From: Roseiarcus sp963741845
GTDB lineage: Bacteria; Pseudomonadota; Alphaproteobacteria; Rhizobiales; Beijerinckiaceae
Direction of reading: 5' to 3'
Assembly: GCA_963741845.1 (NCBI GenBank)
Contig: CAVUJV010000025.1
Coordinates: 310,001 to 374,000, forward strand
DNA length: 64,000 nucleotides
In this document: positions 9,037 to 18,747 of the stretch, piece after piece
Layout: each line of letters starts with the position of its first letter
Numbering within the stretch: the stretch's first letter is position 1
Notes under the pieces: generated by a model
The model's input: only the letters and a program-made list of their open reading frames with translations
What the model was told of the DNA's origin: nothing
Database searches by the model: none
Made by a program: the position numbers and the translations under genes

Positions 9037-9943
9037 TGCTCGAGCTCCCGCTCGATCAATTCCACCTCCTCCTCGTCGGCGACGCCGAGATAGGCCGCGA
9101 TCACTTTCGGATCGGCCCTCACCTCCTCCGGCGTGCCGTCGGCGATCTTCTTGCCGTAGTCCAGAACGACGACATGGTCGGAAATCTGCATGACGACCGA
9201 CATGTCGTGCTCGATCAAAAGGACGGATGTGGCGTGCTCTGCGCGGATCGAACGCAGGAGCGTCGCGAGATCCCCGGATTCGCGCGGGTTGAGGCCAGCC
9301 GCCGGCTCATCGAGGCAGAGCAGCACCGGCTCCGTGCACATGGCGCGGGCGATTTCAAGCCGACGCTGCGCTCCATAGGGAAGCTCGCCCGCGGGATCGT
9401 CCGCCCGATCGATGAGGTCGATCTTCTCGAGCCAGTATTTGGCGCGCTCGATGGCTTCGGCCTCGCTGCGGCGATAGCCTGGAGAGCCGATGAGGCCAAG
9501 CACGGTCATGCCGCTCGCGCGCATCAGCGGATTGTGATGGGCGACGAGCAGGTTCTCGAGAACGGTCATGCCCTGGAACAGCCGGATGTTCTGGAAAGTG
9601 CGGGCGACCCGCGCCTTGCGGGAGATCTCATGGTCGGGCATTCGCTCGAGCAGGAAAAGCTCTCCATTCGCCGTCGTCGCGTGACGCCCGTTCGCGCGGG
9701 TCGCCGCCTCGACGTCTTCGGGCTTGACGACCCCGTCGCGGGCGAGCGCGAGCCGACCTTCGGTCGGCTTGTAGAAGCCGGTCACGCAGTTGAACACTGT
9801 CGTCTTGCCCGCCCCGTTCGGGCCGATGAGCGCGGTGATGTCGCCGCGGCCGACCTCGAAGGAAAAGGCGTTCACCGCCGTCAGGCCGCCGAACCGCATC
9901 GTGAGCTTTTCGACGGCGAGCAGCGGGCTCGTCTGCCAGTTCA

Positions 9944-9944
<1 letters not shown>
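9033..9944 (-). CDS. livG: Branched-chain amino acid ABC transporter ATPase LivG
   Basis: The second ATPase subunit of the Liv importer. Walker A GPNGAGKTT, signature region LPYGAQRRLEIARAM, Walker B LLCLDEPAAGL and the H-loop LIEHDMSVV are all present. At 303 residues it is longer than enteric LivG because of an insertion of about 50 residues between the Walker A region and ARTFQNIRLF (roughly residues 60-110, including ELFLLERMPDHEI). To my recollection similar insertions occur in other Hyphomicrobiales LivG proteins, so this is probably lineage-typical rather than aberrant. The start codon overlaps the livM stop. Confidence 0.95.
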
Positions 9945-11398
<1,454 letters not shown>

Positions 11399-11403
11399 GG
11401 GCC

Positions 11404-12318
11404 CTAGACCTTTTCGACTTCCGGACGGCCAAGGATGCCCGAGGGCATGAAGATCAGCGTGATCGCCAGGATCATGAAGGCGGCGACGTCCTTATAATCG
11501 GTCGTGAAATAGGACGACCAGAAGACCTCGATGAGCCCGATCAGGAGACCGCCGAGCACCGCGCCGGGCAGCGAGCCGATCCCGCCGAGCACGGCCGCCG
11601 TGAAGGCTTTGACGCCCGGCACGAAACCGTCGGCGAAATTCACCACGCCGTAGTAGATCACGAACATGACGCCCGCGACCGCCGCGAGCGCGGCGCCGAT
11701 CACGAAGGTGATCGAGATCGTCATGTCGACGTCGATGCCGAGCAGCGCCGCCATCTTGCTGTCCTGCTCGCAGGCGCGCTGCGCCCGTCCGAGCGGCGTA
11801 CGCTGCACGAGATACCAGAAGCCCGCGAGAAGAACGACGGTCACGGCGATGATGAGGATCTGCCGGATCGACAGCGTGACGCTGTCGGAGCCGACGCCCA
11901 TCGTGAACACATGGTTCGGCAGTTGCGGCGCGGGCTTGTTGCGCGGCCCCTGAACGACCTGCACGAAATTCGACAGGAAGATCGACATGCCGATCGCCGA
12001 GATCAGGGGCGCAAGCCGGAACGATCCCCGGAGCGGTCGATAGGCCAGCCTCTCGATCGCCCAGTTCCATAAGCCCGTCAGGGCCATGGCCGCGACGAGC
12101 ACGATCACGAATGCGAGCGGCAGCGATCCGAGATGAAGGACCTGAGTGAGGATCATGAAGACGAGGAGCGCAATGAACGCCGACAGCATGAACAGGTCGC
12201 CGTGAGCGAAATTGACCATCCCGATGATGCCGTAGACCATCGTATAACCGATGGCGATCAGTCCGTAGATCGAGCCGAGCGTCAGCCCATTGATCAGCTG
12301 CTGCAGGAAATTATCCAT
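11404..12318 (-). CDS. livH: Branched-chain amino acid ABC transporter permease LivH
   Basis: The first gene of the liv operon: an inner-membrane permease of 304 residues with about eight hydrophobic helices. Family features include QQLINGLTLGSIYGLIAIGYT at the N-terminus, GMVNFAHGDLFML, the ATPase-contact loop RACEQDSKMAALLGID, and VKAFTAAVLGGIGSLPGAV near the end. It heads a run of five closely spaced minus-strand genes, with livK following after a gap. The promoter should lie in the 12319-12774 gap, which it shares with divergent coxG. Confidence 0.95.
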   Translation of the reverse strand: MDNFLQQLINGLTLGSIYGLIAIGYTMVYGIIGMVNFAHGDLFMLSAFIALLVFMILTQVLHLGSLPLAFVIVLVAAMALTGLWNWAIERLAYRPLRGSFRLAPLISAIGMSIFLSNFVQVVQGPRNKPAPQLPNHVFTMGVGSDSVTLSIRQILIIAVTVVLLAGFWYLVQRTPLGRAQRACEQDSKMAALLGIDVDMTISITFVIGAALAAVAGVMFVIYYGVVNFADGFVPGVKAFTAAVLGGIGSLPGAVLGGLLIGLIEVFWSSYFTTDYKDVAAFMILAITLIFMPSGILGRPEVEKV

Positions 12319-12774
12319 GCGCGACGGGTCCCTCCAGTCTCCTCCGGGTCTGCAGGAAACGTGCCATCGACGACCGCCGTCCCCGCCGCTGCTTTATCGT
12401 TGCTTCGGACCAGCCCCTAGCGGGTCACGCTGCAGCGTTCAAGGCCGCGACCTCCCGCGCAACCTATCCGGCGCACAAGAAGACGGCAACCGCGCATAAA
12501 GGAGCATGCGGCGGGTCGGCAATTCCGTGGCGTTGGCGTTTGGTCGAGCTGGCGAGAAGGCCGGAAATATACAAATGAATATATCGACGGCGACGCGCGT
12601 TATATTCCTTTGGTAATAAAGAAAACAGCAACCGAACCGAAGTCGATATGGACTTTGATCGCCGCGCCATTGTACCAACGTCAACGTGAGCCCCCTGTCC
12701 GCAAGCGGGCTTAACGCCGCCACGGGAGTCCAAAAGACCCCGCCGACGCGCGGGACAAGGAGAGGAACCGTTTC
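12319..12774. other. Divergent intergenic region livH / coxG
   Basis: About 456 bases without a supportable gene. The middle (about 12560-12650) is AT-rich (AATATACAAATGAATATATC, then GTTATATTCCTTTGGTAATA), as expected for divergent promoters of the liv and cox operons. I could not assign a convincing -35/-10 pair. The open frame running leftwards through it has no family features. Confidence 0.5.
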
Positions 12775-13410
12775 ATGGCTACGACAATGTCGGGGGAAGC
12801 GACTCTCCCGGCGGCGCGGCCCAAAATCTGGGCTCTCCTCAACGATCCCGAAGTGCTGAAGGCGTCGATACCCGGGTGCGAGTCGCTCGAAAAAGCGGGC
12901 GAGAACGGCTATTCGGCGGTCGCCAAGGTCAAGATCGGTCCCGTCGCGGCGACCTTCAAGGGCACGGTCCAGCTGACGGATATCGTGCCGAACGAAGGCT
13001 ACACGATCTCGGGCGAAGGCAGCGGCGGCATGGCGGGCTTCGCCAAAGGCGGCGCGAAGGTGAAGCTCTCCGACGCCGAAGGCGGCGGGACAGTCCTTCG
13101 CTACGACGTCGAGGCGCAGGTCGGCGGCAAGATCGCCCAGCTCGGTTCGCGGCTCATCGACGGCGTGGCCAAGGGCATGGCCGACAAGTTCTTCGCCAAT
13201 TTCGCGGAGGCCGCGGCCAAAGCCGAAGCGGCGTCCCCCACGCCGGTCGCGGCTGCGGCGCCTGCCGCAGCGACGCCGGCTCCATCCCCGCAACCCGCCC
13301 CGCAACCCGCGCCCGCGCAAAGCGCGGCCCCCCGCGTGACGGCGCAGGCCCCACAACCCACCAAAAAGTCCTGGTTTAGGAGGATCCTCGAATGGCTCAA
13401 GTTAGCATGA
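12775..13410 (+). CDS. coxG: CoxG, SRPBCC-fold membrane-recruiting protein of the CODH-type hydroxylase
   Basis: CoxG proteins have a START-like (SRPBCC) N-terminal domain and anchor the molybdenum hydroxylase to the cytoplasmic membrane. The first 150 residues show the family pattern: SGEATLPAARPKIWALLNDP, LKASIPGCESLE, KVKIGPVAATFKG, and the GGKIAQLGSRLIDGVAK helix. A Pro/Ala-rich linker (about residues 155-195) leads to a short basic amphipathic tail (KKSWFRRILEWLKLA), the likely membrane-binding element. It is 211 residues long. The last 19 bases overlap coxS. Having coxG first, before coxS-L-M, is a known cox arrangement. Confidence 0.9.
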   Translation: MATTMSGEATLPAARPKIWALLNDPEVLKASIPGCESLEKAGENGYSAVAKVKIGPVAATFKGTVQLTDIVPNEGYTISGEGSGGMAGFAKGGAKVKLSDAEGGGTVLRYDVEAQVGGKIAQLGSRLIDGVAKGMADKFFANFAEAAAKAEAASPTPVAAAAPAAATPAPSPQPAPQPAPAQSAAPRVTAQAPQPTKKSWFRRILEWLKLA

Positions 13411-13886
13411 CGGTCAACGGTCGGCAGGTCTCGGCCGACGTCGACCCGCGCACGCTTCTCGTAAATTTCCTGCGCGAGAACCTGCGCCTCACCGGCACGC
13501 ATGTCGGCTGCGACACCTCGCAGTGCGGCGCCTGCGTCGTCCACGTGAATGGCGAGGCGATCAAGTCCTGCACGGCGCTCGCGGTGAGCCTCGACGGCGC
13601 GACGGTGACGACGATCGAGGGACTCGCCAAGAGCGGGCATTTGCATCCGATGCAGCAGGCCTTCCAGGACAATCACGGTCTGCAGTGCGGCTATTGCACG
13701 CCCGGCATGATCATGGCTTCGATCGACCTTGTGAACCGCGAGGGCTCCAACCTCGACGAGGCGACGATCCGTCACGGCCTCGAGGGCAATATCTGCCGCT
13801 GCACCGGCTACCACAACATCGTGAAAGCGGTGCTGCAGGGCGCACGCGAAATGGGCGCCGCAGCGACGTCGCAGGCCGCGGAATAG
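13392..13886 (+). CDS. coxS: CoxS, [2Fe-2S] small subunit of CODH-family molybdenum hydroxylase
   Basis: The small subunit carries two [2Fe-2S] clusters that relay electrons from the molybdenum site to FAD. The plant-ferredoxin cluster is visible as CDTSQCGAC with a following Cys in IKSCTALA, and the second, helical cluster as CGYCTPGM and ICRCTGY. At 164 residues it has the normal length. The ATG at 13392 lies inside the 3' end of coxG, and 29 bases separate it from coxL. Gene order S-L-M is that of form II clusters; form I clusters are usually M-S-L. Confidence 0.95.
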   Translation: MAQVSMTVNGRQVSADVDPRTLLVNFLRENLRLTGTHVGCDTSQCGACVVHVNGEAIKSCTALAVSLDGATVTTIEGLAKSGHLHPMQQAFQDNHGLQCGYCTPGMIMASIDLVNREGSNLDEATIRHGLEGNICRCTGYHNIVKAVLQGAREMGAAATSQAAE

Positions 13887-13915
13887 TCAACGACACCGGT
13901 TTCAGGGAGAGAAAC

Positions 13916-16288
13916 ATGAGCGCGACCGGCATTGGCGCCTCCGTCAAACGCAAGGAAGACATCCGCTTCATCACCGGCAAGGGCCGCTATGTCGACGACC
14001 TCAATCGTCCCGGCCAGGCCTACGCTTTTTTCGTCCGTTCGCCCCACGCGCACGCGACGATCGATCGCATCGATACGGCTGAGGCCAAGAAGGCCCCGGG
14101 CGTCGTCGCCGTTTACACCGGCGAGGACATCGCGGCCGACAAGATCGGCGGCCTCATCTGCGGCTGGATGATCCATTCGAAGGACGGCTCGCCCATGAAG
14201 GCGGGCGCCCATCCGGTTCTGGCGCAGGGCAAGGTTCGCTATGTCGGGGACCACGTTGCGGTGGTCATCGCCGACACGCTCGCTCAGGCGCGCGACGCGG
14301 CCGAGAAGATCGACGTGCAATATGGCGAGCTGCCGGCGGTCGTCGATCCGGCCAAGGCCGCCCAGCCGGGCCAGCCCGTCATCCACGACGTTGCGCCCAA
14401 CAACACGGTCTATAACTGGCACCTTGGCGACAAGGCCGCGACGGACGCGGCTTTCGCCTCCGCCGCGCATGTGACGAAGCTCGATTTCGCCAACAATCGC
14501 CTGATCCCGAATCCGATGGAGCCGCGCGCGGCGGTCGCGGAATACAATTCCGGAACCGACGTCCTCACGCTCTATACGACGAGCCAGAACCCGCATGTCA
14601 CGCGGCTCGTGCTCTCGGCCTTCATCGGCATCGCGCCCGAAAACAAGCTCAGGGTGGTGGCTCCCGACGTCGGCGGCGGCTTCGGCTCGAAAATCTTCAT
14701 CTACGCCGAGGAAACCGTCTGCGTCTGGGCGGCCAGGAAGCTCGACCGGCCGGTGAAATGGACCTCCGACCGCACCGAGGCCTTCCTCGCCGACGCGCAT
14801 GGCCGCGACCATGTCACGCACGCCGAGCTTGCGGTGGACGCGAACGGCAAGGTCACCGGCATGCGCGTGCACACGATCGCCAATCTCGGCGGCTATCTTT
14901 CGACCTTCTCGTCGTCCGTGCCGACCTACCTCTACGCGCCACTTCTTTCGGGCCAGTACAACATCCCGAACATCTATTGCGAGGTGGACGGGGTCTACAC
15001 GACGACGGCGCCGGTCGACGCCTATCGCGGCGCGGGACGCCCCGAGGCGACCTTCGTCGTCGAGCGCCTCATCGAGGTCGCGGCGCGCGAAACCGGCCGC
15101 GATCCGGCCGAATTCCGGCGCGCCAATTTCATAACCTCCTTCCCGCATCAGACGCCGGTCATCATGGCCTATGACGTCGGCGATTATCCGGCCGCCCTCG
15201 ACAAGGCGCTGGCGCTCGCGGACTACAAGGGGCTTCCGGCGCGGAAGGCCGCTTCCGCCGCCAAGGGCAAGCTGCGCGGCTTCGGCATCTCCGCCTATAT
15301 CGAGGCCTGCGGCATCGCGCCTTCGCAGGCGGTCGGTTCGCTCGGCGCGGGCGTCGGCTTGTGGGAATCGGCCGAGGTGCGGGTCAATCCGATCGGCACC
15401 GTCGAGATCCTCACGGGCTCGCACAGCCACGGACAGGGGCACGAGACGACCTTCGCGCAGCTTGTGTCCGACCGGCTCGGCATCCCGCTGGAGAATGTGA
15501 GCATCATTCACGGCGACACCGACAAGGTGCAGATGGGCATGGGCACCTACGGCTCGCGCTCGGGCGCGGTCGGCATGTCGGCGATCTCCAAGGCGCTCGA
15601 CAAGATCGAGGCCAAGGCCAAGAAGGTCGCGGGCCATGTGCTCGAAGCCGCCGAAGGCGACATCGAGTTCAAGGACGGCAAGTTCACCGTCAAGGGCACC
15701 GACAAGACGATCGACTTCGGCTCCGTCGCGCTTCAGGCCTATATCGCGCACAAGTTCAACGGCCAGGAGCTTGAGCCGGGGCTGAAGGAAGGCGCCTTCT
15801 GGGATCCGACCAACTTCACCTTCCCGGCCGGCGTCCACCTCTGCGAGCTCGAGATCGATCCCGCGACGGGCGTCGTGACGATCGAGAAATGGACCGCGGT
15901 CGACGACTTCGGCAAGCTTATCAATCCGATGATCGTCGAGGGCCAGGTGCATGGCGGAATTGCGCAGGGCGTCGGCCAGGCGCTGATGGAAGGCGCGCGC
16001 TACAACGACGAGGGCCAGCTCGTGACCGCGAGCTACATGGACTATTGCATGCCGCGCGCGGACAACCTGCCCTCCTACGTCGTCGAGACGATCGAGACGC
16101 CCTGCCCCTCGAACCCGCTGGGCATCAAGGGCTGCGGCGAAGCGGGCGCCATCGCCGCGCCGCCTGCGGTCATCAATGCGATCACCGACGCGCTCGGCCA
16201 TGAGGACATCGCCATGCCGGCGACGTCGCAGGCCGTCTGGCGCGCCGCGCAGAAATCGAAGTACGTGGCGAAGATCGCCGCCGAGTGA
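13916..16288 (+). CDS. coxL: Form II CoxL, molybdopterin large subunit
   Basis: The catalytic subunit, 790 residues, binding the molybdopterin cytosine dinucleotide cofactor. Visible signatures are the substrate-side motif AYRGAGR (15020-15040, about residue 369), the cofactor loop GGGFGSK, and the C-terminal GCGEAGAIAAPP containing the conserved glutamate. AYRGAGR is the form II signature; true high-affinity CO dehydrogenases (form I) carry AYxCSFR with the catalytic cysteine. The Cys that forms the Mo-S-Cu site is therefore absent, so CO oxidation cannot be assumed and the real substrate is unknown. The start is set by AGGGAGAG upstream of ATG 13916 and by the MSATGIGASVKRKED opening. The flanking maturation genes suggest it is a functional enzyme. 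Confidence 0.93.
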   Translation: MSATGIGASVKRKEDIRFITGKGRYVDDLNRPGQAYAFFVRSPHAHATIDRIDTAEAKKAPGVVAVYTGEDIAADKIGGLICGWMIHSKDGSPMKAGAHPVLAQGKVRYVGDHVAVVIADTLAQARDAAEKIDVQYGELPAVVDPAKAAQPGQPVIHDVAPNNTVYNWHLGDKAATDAAFASAAHVTKLDFANNRLIPNPMEPRAAVAEYNSGTDVLTLYTTSQNPHVTRLVLSAFIGIAPENKLRVVAPDVGGGFGSKIFIYAEETVCVWAARKLDRPVKWTSDRTEAFLADAHGRDHVTHAELAVDANGKVTGMRVHTIANLGGYLSTFSSSVPTYLYAPLLSGQYNIPNIYCEVDGVYTTTAPVDAYRGAGRPEATFVVERLIEVAARETGRDPAEFRRANFITSFPHQTPVIMAYDVGDYPAALDKALALADYKGLPARKAASAAKGKLRGFGISAYIEACGIAPSQAVGSLGAGVGLWESAEVRVNPIGTVEILTGSHSHGQGHETTFAQLVSDRLGIPLENVSIIHGDTDKVQMGMGTYGSRSGAVGMSAISKALDKIEAKAKKVAGHVLEAAEGDIEFKDGKFTVKGTDKTIDFGSVALQAYIAHKFNGQELEPGLKEGAFWDPTNFTFPAGVHLCELEIDPATGVVTIEKWTAVDDFGKLINPMIVEGQVHGGIAQGVGQALMEGARYNDEGQLVTASYMDYCMPRADNLPSYVVETIETPCPSNPLGIKGCGEAGAIAAPPAVINAITDALGHEDIAMPATSQAVWRAAQKSKYVAKIAAE

Positions 16289-16343
16289 CCTGTCCGGAGG
16301 CGGCGCCGGGCGCCGCCTCCGCCCCCTTTCGGAGAGACTTGAG

Positions 16344-17138
16344 ATGTACGCCTTCGAATATCATCGCCCCACCTCCGTCTCGGCCGCCGTCGCCGATCTC
16401 GGCAAGGAAGACGCCAAGGCGCTCGCCGGCGGAATGACATTGCTGCCGACAATGAAGCAGCGCCTCGCGGCGCCGTCGTCGATCGTCGAGCTGCACGGCA
16501 TTCCCGACCTCGCGGGCATCGCCCGCGACGGCGACGCCATCGTGATCCGCGCCATGACGCGCCACGCCGACGTCGCGAAGGACGCCACGGTCCAGGCCGC
16601 GATCCCCGCGCTTGCGGCGCTCGCGGGCGGCATCGGCGACCCGCATGTCCGCAACCGCGGCACGATCGGCGGATCGCTCGCCAACGACGATCCGGCCGCC
16701 GACTATCCCGCCGCTGTGCTTGCGCTCGGCGCGACAATCGTCACCAACAAGCGCCGAATCGCGGCCGACGATTATTTCAAAGGGTTGTTCGAGACCGCGC
16801 TGGAGCCGACGGAGCTCATCACCGAGGTGCGCTTCCCGATTCCCGCGAAGGCGGCCTATATGAAGTTCCCGAACCCCGCGTCGCGTTATGCGCTGGTCGG
16901 CGTCTTCGTCGCCAAGACGGCCGGCGGCGTCCGCGTCGCGGTGACGGGCGCCGGACAGGCGGGGGTCTTCCGGGTTCCGGCGTTCGAGCAGGCGCTCAGC
17001 GCCAATTTCTCGGCCTCCGCGCTCGACGGCAAGTCCGTGTCCGCGGACGGTCTCAACACCGACATCCACGCGGACGCCGACTACCGCGCCCATCTCATCG
17101 GCGTGATGGCGAAGCGCGCCGTCGCCGCGGCGGGCTGA
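16344..17138 (+). CDS. coxM: CoxM, FAD-binding medium subunit
   Basis: The flavoprotein subunit accepts electrons from CoxS. Its 264 residues show the FAD-binding motifs AGGMTLLPTMK near residue 30 and TIGGSLANDDPAADYPA near residue 110. Length is close to the usual 270-290. The ATG at 16344 follows GGAGAG at a normal distance; the homology starts at MYAFEYHRPTSV. It is the last gene before a strong terminator at 17168, so coxG-S-L-M form one transcription unit and the maturation genes from 17305 may be separately transcribed. Confidence 0.94.
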   Translation: MYAFEYHRPTSVSAAVADLGKEDAKALAGGMTLLPTMKQRLAAPSSIVELHGIPDLAGIARDGDAIVIRAMTRHADVAKDATVQAAIPALAALAGGIGDPHVRNRGTIGGSLANDDPAADYPAAVLALGATIVTNKRRIAADDYFKGLFETALEPTELITEVRFPIPAKAAYMKFPNPASRYALVGVFVAKTAGGVRVAVTGAGQAGVFRVPAFEQALSANFSASALDGKSVSADGLNTDIHADADYRAHLIGVMAKRAVAAAG

Positions 17139-17167
17139 ACGCGCGTCGCAGGCGCCGTGGGTTAGCG

Positions 17168-17196
17168 AAATGGCCGGGCTTGCCCCGGCCATTTTT
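17168..17196 (+). terminator. Rho-independent terminator after coxM
   Basis: ATGGCCGGG (17170-17178) pairs perfectly with CCCGGCCAT (17184-17192) around a five-base loop and runs into a T tract (17192-17196). It lies 30 bases after the coxM stop. Confidence 0.85.
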
Positions 17197-17304
17197 GCAA
17201 CGCGGCGCCGGTCGCTTCCGGTCGACGGCCGGGTCTGCTATCTCCGCGGCGCCACATCGGCGCGTGGATGGCCGGGATGAGCCCGGCCGCGACAGGAATC
17301 GTTC

Positions 17305-18234
17305 ATGACGTCCTATCCGGCCCTCCCGGGCTCTATCGACGAAACGCTCAAGCTGCTCGAAAGCGCGCATTATGTCGCGGACCGCTCGCTCGCGACTGTG
17401 CTGTTCCTGAGCCTGCGCCTCAAACGCCCGCTCTTCCTTGAAGGCGAGGCGGGCGTCGGCAAGACCGAGATCGCCAAGGTCCTGGCCTCGGCGCTGGGCC
17501 GGAGGCTGATCCGGCTGCAGTGCTACGAAGGACTCGACGTCGCGACCGCCGTCTACGAATGGAACTATCCGGCGCAGATGATGGCGATCCGGCTGGCCGA
17601 GGCGGCGGGCGAGCACGACAAGGACCGGATCGAGCACGACGTGTTCTCCGAGCGCTATCTGATCAAGCGTCCGCTCCTGCAGGCGATGGAGCCGGAGGTC
17701 GAGGGCGCGCCGGTGCTCCTGATCGACGAGATCGACCGCGCCGACGAAGCCTTCGAGGCCTATCTCCTCGAGGTTCTGTCCGATTTTCAGGTCACGATCC
17801 CCGAAGTCGGCGTGATCAAGGCGCCGGAGCCGCCGATCGTCGTCATCACGTCCAACCGCACCCGCGAGATCCATGACGCGCTGAAACGACGGTGCCTCTA
17901 TCACTGGGTCGGCTACCCGGACGCCGCGCGCGAGATGGCGATCGTGCGGGCGAAGGCGCCGGACGCGCCGGAGCGGCTCACCGCCGAGCTTGTCGCCTTC
18001 GTGCAGCGCCTGCGCAGGCAGGACCTTTTCAAGTCGCCGGGCGTCGCGGAGACGCTCGACTGGGCGGCGGCGCTGACCGAACTCGACGCCGTCGCGCTCG
18101 ATCCGAGCCAGGTCTCCGATACGCTGGGCGTTCTGCTCAAATATCAGGAAGACATCGCCAAGATCGAAGGCGGCAAAGCCCACGCGCTGATCGAGGAGTC
18201 GCGCGCGGACCTTCGGAAGCAGGAGGCGCAATAG
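17305..18234 (+). CDS. coxD: CoxD, MoxR-type AAA+ ATPase
   Basis: MoxR AAA+ ATPases work with von Willebrand A proteins to insert cofactors; CoxD is implicated in building the metal-sulfur site of CODH. The 309-residue product has Walker A GEAGVGKTE (about residue 47), Walker B VLLIDEIDRAD, sensor 1 VVITSNRTREIHDALKRRC, and the sensor 2 region near residue 245. The start is ATG 17305, 109 bases after the coxM terminator. Its natural partner, the VWA protein CoxE, is two genes downstream, with a small YARHG-like gene in between. Confidence 0.92.
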   Translation: MTSYPALPGSIDETLKLLESAHYVADRSLATVLFLSLRLKRPLFLEGEAGVGKTEIAKVLASALGRRLIRLQCYEGLDVATAVYEWNYPAQMMAIRLAEAAGEHDKDRIEHDVFSERYLIKRPLLQAMEPEVEGAPVLLIDEIDRADEAFEAYLLEVLSDFQVTIPEVGVIKAPEPPIVVITSNRTREIHDALKRRCLYHWVGYPDAAREMAIVRAKAPDAPERLTAELVAFVQRLRRQDLFKSPGVAETLDWAAALTELDAVALDPSQVSDTLGVLLKYQEDIAKIEGGKAHALIEESRADLRKQEAQ

Positions 18235-18272
18235 GGATTGCGCGCTCGGCGCGCCTGAGCGAACCTCAAGCC

Positions 18273-18605
18273 ATGAAGAGGCTGGTTCGTCTTGCCTTGC
18301 CGCTCGCGCTGCTGGCGCCGGTCGGCGCGCACGCCGACTGCTACGACGTGTTCGGCTGCTCGGACAAGAACCTGTTCCGCTTGCAGGACCTCGTCGCCGG
18401 CCCCACCTGCGAGTTTCTCTACACCATGCGCAACGCCATCTACGCCAGTCATCATTATTGTTTCCGGACGCAGCGCGGGATCGCGACCTTCGGCAACGAG
18501 GCTTGCGTGACCAGCGACGTGAATGCGCTGGGACTGAACCGGATCGAGCGGACCAACGCCGCGACGATTCTCAAGGCGGAGCGGATGCTTGGCTGCCGGG
18601 ACTAG
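18273..18605 (+). CDS. Small secreted YARHG-like protein
   Basis: A 110-residue product with a signal peptide (MKRLVRLALPLALLAPVGAHA). Its Cys-rich mature part contains CEFLYTMRNAIYASHHYCF and FGNEAC, a pattern close to YARHG-type extracellular domains (RN-x-I-Y-A-x-H). Four or more cysteines suggest disulfides in the periplasm. It sits between coxD and coxE, 38 bases after coxD, which normally are adjacent partners. Nothing known links YARHG proteins to CODH maturation, so it may be a passenger; function unassigned. Confidence 0.65.
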   Translation: MKRLVRLALPLALLAPVGAHADCYDVFGCSDKNLFRLQDLVAGPTCEFLYTMRNAIYASHHYCFRTQRGIATFGNEACVTSDVNALGLNRIERTNAATILKAERMLGCRD

Positions 18606-18747
18606 ACGCTCACCCGCGAGGATCGGGCCCGCGGGCGCGCTTCGCGCGTCCCTCCCGCTGGCGCGCCCTTGTTCGAGGTCCTTCCGATGACCGCGGCCGC
18701 TATCGACTCTGACCGCGGGCGGGCAAGGCGCGCTGGCTCAGAACATC

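Noticed and set aside
13808..16201. Very long minus-strand open frame opposite coxL
   Set aside because: It mirrors coxL exactly, is Arg/His-rich with no family features, and arises from GC-rich third codon positions; coxL on the plus strand has all motifs.
13916..16288. Calling this a form I, CO-oxidising CO dehydrogenase
   Set aside because: The active-site motif is AYRGAGR, not AYxCSFR, and the gene order is S-L-M.
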